Of a stretch of DNA of 64,000 nt, positions 55,335 to 64,000 are shown piece after piece. Numbering within the stretch: position 1 is the first letter of the stretch; each line of letters opens with the position of its first letter. The notes beneath the pieces were generated by a model, which did no database searches, was not told the origin of the DNA, and saw only the letters and a program-made list of their open reading frames with translations. Origin of the DNA: Ischnura elegans (lineage: Eukaryota; Arthropoda; Insecta; Odonata; Coenagrionidae); assembly GCF_921293095.1 (NCBI RefSeq), contig NC_060259.1, forward strand, positions 4,340,001-4,404,000, given 5' to 3'. A program made the translations under genes and the position numbers.

Positions 55335-55686
55335 TATGTTTGATAAACCATCTATAGTTCTGGGAGGGTGAAATTGTATTCCCTCTCAAGTAACCTGTAC
55401 AATATTTCTGATTTTTTGATTTGCATACCAAATTCTCTCTTGATATCTTGTGATGGTTTCATTACAACAAATTTCGTGCCTTCAGTAAATAATTCTGTGC
55501 CTTAGGGCAGATTTTCGTGATAATTGTCTGCTTTTATAATTAATCTCACCGATGATTATGTTTGATAAACCGTCTATAGTTCTAGGAGGGTGAAATTGTA
55601 TTCCCTCTCAAGTAACCTGAAAATATTTCTTATTTTTTGATTTGCATTCGAAATTCTCTCTTGATATCTTATGATGGTTTCATTAA
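55335..55686. repeat. 222-bp tandem repeat, right part (1.6 units)
   Basis: Continues the unit interrupted at 22552 (ATGTTTGATAAACCATC...). It diverges after GATGGTTTCATTAA, where non-satellite DNA and then the Penelope element begin. Confidence 0.85.
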
Positions 55687-55734
55687 GTTCAACAGATTCA
55701 GGCTTCAATTGGTGGAAGTTAGACATATTTAAGT

Positions 55735-57056
55735 AAATGAAAGGTCGTAGCACTTTTCCACAAGAATTTTTAATGCGTACAACGCGTTTCGGCTCACTGA
55801 GCCATCATCTGGTACAAGACGCTTGAACACATGTGAAGATCCCTTTTATACCCTTGAGAGAGGAGAGTATTTGAGAAGGAGAGGATTTGACATCTTTGAG
55901 GATGGGGGGGGGGTGGGAACGGGTGTACAGAGTATAGACAATGGGGAAAGATACAACTACGGGATGTGGAGAACCCACGTTGGAGGGAGGGTTCTGGTCA
56001 TAACTGTAAAATGACGACACGTGCGGAAGACCATAGCAAAACAGGAGGAGCGGGTGTTGAGAAGAGTGAAAAAAGGGGTGGCTTAGGGTAAAAAGAGGCC
56101 GCGTGTCTTTTGAAAGTGAGAGGAGTAAGTAGCGACGCAGGAAAAAAAGGCGGGGTGAGGAGTCCCTTTGGGTTAGCTGAGAAGGAGTGAAAGTTAGCGG
56201 GGGTACAAGGAGGGGGAATTACCAGCAATAGAAAATGGTCAAATGCGTAGAGAGGATGGGCGGACGGGAAACACCCCGTGGATGTTGGGGCACTTAAGGC
56301 GTGGGTGAGGAAAGAATTTCACCATTTGTTTTGGTGAAGGGTATCTTTAGGAGAGGGGAGTGGGTGAAAAACACTTGCTCATTCATAAGCGTATTCAAAT
56401 CACTTTGTACAATTTCGAATTGCTCAAAAACATCCAGTCTTGTACCCTTACTTTCTAAATGTAGAATTTCAGGTTTAAAATTACAATAATGTAAGGTCTG
56501 AAGAAGGTGTTTAGCGAGAAGTGACGTTTCATCTCCATTTTTCCAGCACCTTCTATGTTCTTTCATTCTGGTAATGAAACTTCTGCCTGTTTGGCCGATG
56601 TAACACATGTTGCATGACTCACAATTAACCTTGTAAATGCCAGATTGATTGATTGAATCTATTTTGTCTTTGTTGCGGCACAAAACTTTACCAAGAGTGC
56701 GGGGGTTATAAAAAGAGACATTGAATTTATTTTTGGGGAATTTGCGAGCAAGCCTATTTGAAAGATCCCCTACAAACAATAGCCGGCACCATTTTTTGGA
56801 TTTCTCAGAGATGAGGGGAAGGGAGCAAAGCTATGAAATAGCTCGCGTTTTTAACTTTCTTTGAAGCATTTTGGTAATGATGTTTACACTATAGCCGTTT
56901 GAAACTGCAATTGACTTGATATTAGAAAGTTCACTATTGAAATTCACAGCACTTAACGGTAAATTCACCAATCTATGCAACATGGAATGTAATGAGGATT
57001 ATTTCTGGGAGGTTGGGTGGCATGAGTCACTTGGTATGATTGTATCACTATAGCAG
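55735..57056 (-). mobile_element. Penelope-like element, 3' portion
   Basis: A minus-strand retroelement: post-RT segment (56840-57056, RLVNLPLSAVNFNSELSNIK), GIY-YIG endonuclease (56294-56779), purine-rich 3' UTR, and a tail at 55740-55815 with GATGATGGCTCAGTGAGCCG then AAACGCG, a degraded hammerhead-like stem typical of these elements. It is interrupted at 57057 by THAP copy B and resumes at 61771. Confidence 0.85.
56294..56779 (-). CDS. Penelope GIY-YIG endonuclease domain
   Basis: 161 residues. GIYKVNCESCNMCYIGQTGR carries the GIY...YIG pair, with the insertion and Cys pattern (CESCNMCYIG) usual for Penelope elements. R in FITRMKEHRRC and a later Glu fit the catalytic set. LAKHLLQTLHYCNFKPEIL and FEQFEI follow. 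It nicks DNA for target-primed copying. The link to the preceding RT segment contains frame breaks. Confidence 0.9.
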   Translation of the reverse strand: MFVGDLSNRLARKFPKNKFNVSFYNPRTLGKVLCRNKDKIDSINQSGIYKVNCESCNMCYIGQTGRSFITRMKEHRRCWKNGDETSLLAKHLLQTLHYCNFKPEILHLESKGTRLDVFEQFEIVQSDLNTLMNEQVFFTHSPLLKIPFTKTNGEILSSPTP

Positions 57057-57385
57057 CCCAGACGGCACAGAACCCTCCGTATCTAATTCGTATGTACATA
57101 GTACCCATTGACTAAGGGGATACTATGCCGCTCCGTCGCTTTTCGTCAATGGATAATTTCCGTTCGCGGCCTGTCGACGAAGCGCGTACGCAGCATGTGA
57201 ATGTCCGCTACTAAGCATGTACGATTGGATACGAAGCGCGCAGGAACACGGCACTCAGGCTAATCTCAATCGATTAGGTCGAAATTAGATATATCGTAAC
57301 TCGCACGATCGAAAAATGTATCGAACGCAACACAATCGATAGCTACCGACCGTAGCGAGAACCTTGATACGAATCATTATGAATT

Positions 57386-57530
57386 GTAAGTTCTCAATAG
57401 GTAAATAACACCATATCATGAATTCTAATTACCATGAAAGACTCACGACCGACAAAGTTTTTGTCGGTTGTGAGTTTTTCATAGTAATTAGAATTCATGA
57501 TATAGTATTATTTACCCATTGAGAACTTAC
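57386..57530. repeat. Hairpin, copy B
   Basis: 145 bp, nearly identical to 28071-28214. Confidence 0.85.
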
Positions 57531-58982
57531 CAAACTTACTCGGCCACTTAAATAACTCTGCGAAAAATGAGATTCTCACGTCTAATTCACGCACCCCCAG
57601 CATCCAGCATTGTTAAGTGGCTCGTACTTACTTGGAAACCTTGAGATGTTAATGAGAGTACATTCTTATTAATTTTGACACTAAATAAGACATCACATAG
57701 CCCACGAGCATTAAAAAGCTTACCCTAAAGCCTGACGAAATAAAATTTTTAAATAAAAATTGCCGATGAAACAGGATTGCTGACACATCTGCTATTAGTA
57801 TGATCGAATTCATCAAAATGCAAGCAAAAATTAACGTATAGTTCAGTCTCAGCTACTAAAACTTACCCATATCAGGCGCTTAAGTATTTGAAAAATTATT
57901 TGGTATGAGTAAAAGTCCCTAGGTCACCGCAGTAAATGTATCAACCTATTAAAAATATGAAAGTCCTGCCAAATCACCAGCACAAACACTTGTAAAATAA
58001 AACATGTTATCTCTTAGATCACACCTCCAATTTTATAATTACTTTGCATGAAGTCACCACCGCAAGAAATTTTAAAGAGGCAGGAAAGAAAAAAACCCAC
58101 AGAAATACAATACATATATTATGTATTTTCTATTGTCAACCACAATAATATTTCCAATTTTCTCTTCTATCCCACATCTAATTTAGCGAAACAATTACTC
58201 TTATTCTCTTTCGAATAGAAAATTATTTAAAAGAGGACTGGTCGATACATACAAACTATCGTCAATACTTTCTCCGATGAACGTCCACTATCACTGCACC
58301 AACTTGCACAAATCAAATCCACATCCACAAATATGTCACTTCTGCCACAATGTCTGTCTTCTTGGCGACAGGTAACAGTGAAGCAATGGTACCTTCCTCC
58401 AATCTGGGCACCTTCAATTCAGCAAGAATTTTCTCCTCGTCTTCTCGTCCAAGGCCACAGATTATTTTCTGATATCACAAGGTGCGATGTGAAGCTCACA
58501 CACCTAAAATTAATAAATAATAAAATACCCTGTATCTTATTAGGTCAAATTATTTCCAATTTTTGGTATTTCTGCATGAGAAATCAAATTACTAGGCTCG
58601 TAAATATAGTAAATATTTTTATGCCTGATATTTTTATTGTTTTAAACTATAGCATAAGATAATTTGAAATGATGAAAGCCGACGTGTAATACACCATAGG
58701 GCAAGCTAAGAAGCAATACTCGATCCTATAAACTTGGCAGCTTATTCCTAGTTTCTCCTTTAACCACACGTTTACCGAATGAATTAATACAAAAAAGACA
58801 ACTAAAATGCAAGAATTTTCAAGAGAATTGCTGCTACAATATTTTGAATCACCATTTTTAGTACTGAATAGTACTATAGTACTTCAGTACTGAATAATTC
58901 GGGATGTTGATGCATCAACATCCCGAAGCCACTTCTAACTTAAAATTACATCCAAATAATTACAGCGAGAAAGAGTACATAC

Positions 58983-59131
58983 CTCACAGTTTTTCGTAGG
59001 GGTGAAATGTTTTCTTCTTATCGCCCAAATGCACTTCTTCTTCAACTCAGGATCTTTTGGAAAGCTAAAACCTTGAACGATGTCCCGGAGTTTCCATTAC
59101 GTCATCCCGACAATAAACACACGAAAGGCAT
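58983..59131 (-). pseudogene. THAP exon remnant, copy B
   Basis: Same exon as in copies C and D, with the SFPKDPELKKKCIWAIRRKH block and GTATGT donor. It shares the frame disruption of copy C. Confidence 0.75.
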
Positions 59132-59757
59132 TTTTAACAAAAATATCTCACAAACACGTTTCTGAAGCCCAGAGAATGACATTAAAGAATAAGGGAAACT
59201 TCACCATTACCAGACACTCTATTCTTCACAAACTTAACACGTTCCCTGCCACGCGCCGCCATAGGGCGTCTCACATAACTTCAAATTCGAGTTAGTGAGA
59301 CGCCATATGGCGTCTCGCATAGCTGCTGGACGCTACTAGTGAGACGCCAATGGGCGTCAAAGTAGCGTTTTCGTTGAATCATCAAGTGATGTATAGAACT
59401 TGAAATTTAAGCTACATTTCCTTATGCACTGACGAGACAATGTTATCCTCTGTGAAGGGAGGGTATTGGTAACACATTTCAGCTCGAATTTCATTTTTTT
59501 TCGTCTTCGGTTTCTCATGTTTTTTTCGAGAGTGCCATTTTTCAATGGCTATATCATTCTATGCTTCAAGTGGAAGCTCGAGGTATTATATCTCCACACA
59601 ATGTTTCAAATTACATTTGCAGAGCTTTTTTCGTTTTTTTTCCTTCCCTCACTTGTCCCTCGTACCTAACCGAGTTTGGAGCGTATCAGTATACCAAATG
59701 TATTCTCTGTGTCTGTGCCTTCGATACGGAAGTGATAACCAGTTTAGTGAATATATC

Positions 59758-59955
59758 ATGTGTACTCCGTCACGCATTATTGGGGGAAAACGACGTTTTA
59801 ACGAAGAAGAAATCGAGCATATGTTTCATTCTGACAATTCGGCTTCCACCAACGACCTTGAAGGATTTTCTGAAGGAGACACCGCTAATTCAGGGTGTCT
59901 GAGGAGTCGTATGAATCCTCAGAGTCAGGTAATCTTTCTTCTTCTAATACAGGTA
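59758..59955 (+). pseudogene. piggyBac transposase N-terminal fragment
   Basis: ATG at 59758: MCTPSRIIGGKRRFNEEEIE, then HMFHSDNSASTNDLEGFSEG. This is an acidic, Ser/Asp-rich N-terminus with the FNEEEI pattern of piggyBac-like transposases. It ends before the catalytic core. Confidence 0.6.
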
Positions 59956-60001
59956 TGATTCCTTATTCCATTTTTTTATTCACAATCTAATAACTCCTGC
60001 T

Positions 60002-60262
60002 CAGTGGCGCCGACTCCATGGGGCCTGAGGGGGACCGAGCCCCCCCAAAAATTCGTTACAGATGTGAGGAAAAAATGTTCATGCTTGTCAATTTTCCCCG
60101 GAGTGTCCAGATATAGCGATTCGAGTGATCAGGGTTCTAATGTCGATCATATGACTATTCTAAAATGCTTAAAAAACATAAAATTCACTACTTATAAAAT
60201 TTACAGAGACAGGGTCCCCGGTTTGGGCCCCCCCCAATATTTTTTGTAAGTCGGCACCCCTA
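60002..60262. mobile_element. hAT-type MITE, 261 bp
   Basis: An 8-bp duplication CTCCTGCT lies at 59994-60001 and 60263-60270. Ends CAGTGGCGCCGACT and, inverted, TAGGGGTGCCGACT. A run of C/G (GCCCCCCC) lies near both ends. CAGTGGCG ends with an 8-bp duplication are classic hAT. Confidence 0.9.
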
Positions 60263-60543
60263 CTCCTGCTGTAATGTTTAGATACTTCTAGTGATTTGAT
60301 TCATCCCACGCTTATGGAAAGAAATGTTGTGAGATAAGTCTCATTTTGTGGGTACCATTAGGAAAAATAGGAAAGGGCTGTTAAGAGAAATAACGACTGC
60401 TAACTTAAAGAAAGGCATTTCAGTGCTATGAAAAACTTGTGGAGCAACGGTAAAGAAATGAAAAGATCAGCGTGACGTATTCATGATCTCCACCACCATC
60501 AGATAGGAAATAATCCCAACGGGGAAAGAAATCGAAGAGGGCC

Positions 60544-60762
60544 ATGGTTACTAAGCCAAAGATGGTGTTTGAGTACAATAAAATAAAGGGAGGAATTGAC
60601 ATTGCTGAGACCCTTTCGTTGTATCACTGCACCCATCGAAAAAAAGTAAGGTGGTACCACAAGGTGGCCGATGATGCTCTTTTTGGGACTTGCATTGTTA
60701 ATACTTTTATACTGTGGAATGAAACACGGAATCCAGGTGCCCACATGATCTCTCTCCAGTAG
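60544..60762 (+). pseudogene. piggyBac transposase C-terminal core fragment
   Basis: EYNKIKGGIDIAETLSLYHC resembles the YNxxKGGVDxxDxxxxxY motif of the DDE_Tnp_1_7 domain, with the second Asp replaced (AET). It continues RWYHKVADDALFGTCIVNTF, matching the following helix. The central catalytic region is absent. Confidence 0.8.
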
Positions 60763-61770
60763 TTAAGACGATAAATTATAGAAGAATGGCTGCATATTCT
60801 TCGGGATTCCGTTGATAGGGTCTAAAAAAATTGACGCACTACCTGGTAAATACAAATAACACTGAAGGAAGCCTTCGAAGTCTGGTAATTTAGAGGATAA
60901 AATTATCATAATATAAAATCAAGAATTAGTATTTTTCGCACTATTAGATATTAGCGCTGTTTCTTCATTTTAGAAAAGCCCGTGTTGGCTGTCGTGGATG
61001 TTACAAATAATTCTTGCAGACGATGAGTCGCAAAGTTGCCCTCAGTAAAGCCAAACGTGTTTCTACAAAATTTATGATCTCTCCGGATCAGCCGTACCCA
61101 AGCCTCCCAAGTATAAATCATTGCACTAATCATCTCCGCATACGATAGCAAATATTATTAAAAGCATAATCAACAATTAAAATTTGTTTTAACAGTATTT
61201 TCAACCATAGCTTTTGAGTGTACACTAAAACGTTGGAACGAAGATCCAATGGCCTGAGCCGCCAAATGGCGTCTCATCAAATTTTAGGCATTGTCAAAAG
61301 TGGGGAGACGCCCTATGGCGTCGCACGTGACTAAAGTTACAATCGATAGCGCATCACATAATGAGTCCAAATATACCGAGAAATATTAGTAACACCCGGA
61401 GATAGGCGGGTAGAATTCGGGCCCGGCAGCGAACGTGTTAACCACAAAAATCCCTGAAATGTGGTGAGACGTGACGTAATCCATTCCATCTCCAACGGCT
61501 TGTGAAGGCATGTGATCTTTCAAGGAGGATATGGCACGATGGCAGCAGATGGCACCACCCGCGAAAGAAAATAGTCCCAGACCGAATACAGTTTTATCGA
61601 TGAGATACAATTTTATCGATGCATATGAATTTTCCAGTCCTCTTGCATCTTTTTTCGTCATTAAAGGAAATAAAGAAACAAAACCTTCTAAGTAACTTCC
61701 TAAGCGCGATTTTTGTATCTTGATTGTCCACCCTCGTATTTAGGTACGAAAACTTCCTGTGCCGTCTGGG

Positions 61771-62218
61771 AGGGTTTTCTATACACACCAAATTCATGTT
61801 TGTCACCAACTATGGATATGGAGAGATCAAGAAAGTTTATATGTTTATCGGATTCTATTTCCACTGTGAACGTAATGTTGGGATGTTGGGTATTTAAAAG
61901 ATTCAGAAATGTATCTAATTGTCTAGCACTTCCGGTCCAGCAGCAGATGATGTCATCAACATAACGGTACCAGTAGAAGATGTTGGATAAAAGTGGATGT
62001 CTGGAATCAAATAACTGGCATTCTAAATTGTCCATAAATATTTCAGCTAACAGAGGTGAAAGAGGGGAACCCATGGCAAGGCCGTCTGTTTGTTGATAAA
62101 AATTCTTATTATACAGAAAATAATTTTGGTTCGCACATAGTTCCATGAGACGGTGAAGTTCACTAGACACACTGTTGTCGATGTTGCAGTCTTTCAGCAA
62201 GTCTCTCGTAAGTAACAA
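61771..62218 (-). CDS. Penelope reverse transcriptase, partial
   Basis: Reads LLKDCNIDNSVSSELHRLME, then YQQTDGLAMGSPLSPLLAEI, WYRYVDDIICCW (catalytic YVDD) and ITFTVEIESDKHINFLDLSI, ending HEFGVYRKPS, where THAP copy B enters. These are RT motifs 4-7 of the Penelope/telomerase-related family. Motif A lies upstream and is not present. Confidence 0.9.
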
Positions 62219-62600
62219 GGTTTTCTGTTTGGTTTTCTGGTCTCCTTAACTAATAGTGCCGATACTTCCCTAGACAAATCAGGGAAGCAATAGAAATTCA
62301 AAAAACACCTTTGAATTTCAATAGAGAAGATGGATACTTCCTTCACAGCGCCTGGAAAAGAGTGATCAAAGAGAGAGCCAACCAGAGAGAAGCACCCAGT
62401 CAGACAGCCAATCACAGTGCAGCTCCCATCCAGCCTACAGTATATAAGCGAGGCAGAAACCAACAGCCGACACCTTCGACCTGAAGACGCTGGCAGGATA
62501 GCCAGCGAAACTGTTGTCAACCAACAATCTGACGCGGAAGAAAACCCTGGAGAAATGCAGAGATCAAACCATCGCCGCGGAAACCTACGCTCTAACATCC
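61771..62600 (-). mobile_element. Penelope-like element, 5' portion
   Basis: RT domain (61771-62218) preceded by about 380 bp resembling the 5' repeat region of Penelope elements (CAGCGTCTTCAGGTCGAAGG, TCGCTTATATACTG). The N-terminal half of the RT is missing, so the copy is internally deleted. The 5' edge near 62600 is approximate. Confidence 0.7.
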
Positions 62601-64000
62601 TACAGATTATTATGTATAAGTGGTTTTACATCATAAATAGAACTTACACTCATGTAATGAATACCTTGAGTCAGTCTTACGTGCGAACAAATACTGATCA
62701 TATTCCTACTGACACTAAACTATGCACGCATAATATTCATCCGATAAAGATATACCGTGTTGGGTACCAAATGACTATTTCTGCATTATTAATACAAATT
62801 AAACTTATGAGCTGCCAAATATACTGCTTGGGATGTAGCGTTTGACGGTGTGGAAACTTAGGCGACGACAAAAGAGGGACAAGAAAAGAATGAAGGCATC
62901 CGAGATGTGAGTATAAAAAAGAAAGGAAAAGGTGAGAAGGAGGGAGAGGAAAAAAAGAAGAAGTGCTATCCATGGTCGAGAGATTTTTGGTAAGGGGGGA
63001 GGGGAAGGATGAAAGTAAGGATATGGTTAGAATGAAAGGGCCTAATGCGAATGGGCGTCACTTTTAATTAAAGGGGTAAGTTCAAGTTGGGAGGGGCGCA
63101 GGCACGGTGATTCGTAAAATCTTCAATTCAGAAGGGCAGGTAAATGATGTTTTTCTATGACCACCATAACTGGTTGACTCACCATCATAACTCCACGCAC
63201 ATGTTGCTTGTACTGTTTTTCTTAAAAAAAATGAACAATATTAATGTAAGAGTATTTCCCATAAACAAAAGGACAACACTTCCTACGACGCATTATGGTC
63301 TGACAGCCTGCCATTTCACTTGATGCCAATAAACATCTCGCTGCTTCTTTTAGTGAAAATTTATGTTTACCTTAAAAGCAATTCAATAAAATTTAAAGAC
63401 AATCCAATTGCTTATTCGAAAAAATAATGCAAAATTATCTTCTCCCATAAAAAATTGCCGTACCGGTAGTTTTGACCGGTAAAAATTTAAAAACTTCTTC
63501 TGATTTTCTATTCACAGTATGGGAATAAGTTGCGTTATTCAAAATGTAGGCACAACTTGTAGTCCGAATAACCTACTACTTGGGAGTGACTGCTATTTAA
63601 CTTGTAAACATTGAAAAAATGTCTGAAAATCTTTAACCGCCGGCATGGATGAACGCGATGACGGATGGTAACCGTGACGCAAATGACAATATTTACATAG
63701 GCGTATATATTTACGTATTTTTCACCAGGCGATGTGAAGAAAAAATATTAGAGTAACATACTCGAAATGCTCCGAAAATTTATTTGCACAATATGTTTTG
63801 TATAAGTTTACCAAACTACACAGATGTCTCTTCTCTTCCTCGTGCGATGGGTTACTTGCCGGAAAAACCCATATATTCTTCTCCGCTTTCTTCGGTGGTG
63901 GAATTGTTTGGCTATGTGGGGGGGGGAGGTTCACGCGGCCTTCCTACCTCTGAAATCGTGCGTGGGGCTCTTGACGATGGTTAAAGTAGTCAAGTTGCAC
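62601..64000. other. Unassigned DNA to window end
   Basis: A purine-rich stretch at 62850-63030, otherwise AT-rich. No gene, RNA or repeat shared with the rest of the window was seen. Confidence 0.45.

Larger units (their letters stand above)
59238..61437 (+). mobile_element. piggyBac-like transposon, 2.2 kb, degraded
   Basis: Flanked by TTAA (59234-59237, 61438-61441). Ends CACGTTCCCTGCC and, inverted, CACGTTCGCTGCC. Subterminal palindromes GAGACGCCATATGGCGTCTC and variants lie at about 59264-59360 and 61270-61325. It contains N-terminal and C-terminal transposase fragments, with the middle missing and partly occupied by a hAT MITE. Confidence 0.9.
57057..61770 (-). mobile_element. THAP-family transposon copy B, both ends present
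   Basis: Begins CCCAGACGGCACAGAACC and ends CTGTGCCGTCTGGG. It sits in the Penelope element between YRKPS and SDTIIPSDSCHPTSQ. It contains the hairpin (57386-57530) and the THAP exon remnant (58983-59131), and is interrupted by a piggyBac-like element (59238-61437). Without that insertion it is about 2.5 kb. No flanking duplication was found, which is odd for a cut-and-paste insertion. Confidence 0.88.

Noticed and set aside
59545-59902. Overlapping plus-strand frames with aromatic-rich N-terminal residues
   Set aside because: Only the part from the ATG at 59758 resembles a piggyBac transposase N-terminus; upstream residues are translation of the subterminal region.

Overview
The window reads as intergenic DNA from an arthropod genome, most likely an insect, built almost entirely from transposable elements nested inside one another. 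The evidence is AT-rich sequence, GT-AG introns, two-gene PIF/Harbinger and piggyBac-like DNA transposons, THAP-domain transposons, CR1/Jockey-type LINEs with ATT-rich or heptamer tails, a Penelope-like element and gypsy-type LTR elements. I find no certain host gene. The only clear host-derived coding sequence is an intronless copy of an hnRNP M (Drosophila rump-like) RNA-binding protein carried inside an LTR retrotransposon.

Layout. (1) 33-8601: an 8.6-kb unit bounded by inverted arms rich in CTGAAACTCC-type subrepeats. It holds a 6.4-kb gypsy-type LTR element (782-7141, minus strand, identical 162-bp LTRs, AAAG duplication). In that element most of pol is replaced by hnRNP M sequence, and gag is split by a decayed piggyBac-like element (2899-5690). 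(2) 8602-22059: copies of a THAP-domain DNA transposon family with CCCAGACGGCACAG ends. One copy is interrupted by a hAT-like MITE (14058-15636), and an apparently whole Harbinger element (8758-14054; TIRs, TGA duplication, three-exon transposase, three-exon Myb-like partner) sits beside that MITE. (3) 22060-55686: a 222-bp tandem repeat split by a LINE (A). LINE A is split within its reverse transcriptase, at TTAA, by a 29.4-kb piggyBac-ended insertion (24704-54104).

Inside the 29.4-kb insertion lie a third large THAP copy, a 259-bp tandem array carrying a TTAA MITE, a foldback element of TGAAC/GTTCA words, a Tigger-like MITE, a gypsy pol fossil, and a second LINE (B). LINE B is itself interrupted by a gypsy element (43794-51833) with one long Gag-Pol frame. 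(4) 55735-62600: a Penelope-like element (RT and GIY-YIG parts) interrupted by a THAP copy, which holds a piggyBac-like element (59238-61437), which holds a hAT MITE with a clean 8-bp duplication (60002-60262).

The nesting gives relative ages. The Harbinger, the hnRNP-M-bearing LTR element and the gypsy element in LINE B look youngest in their stacks. The THAP copies, the Penelope element, LINE A and the 222-bp satellite are older. Long stretches without an assigned element (30260-31199, 32581-34059, 35449-36455, 37832-40095, 52221-53919, 62601-64000) are AT-rich and non-coding as far as I can see.
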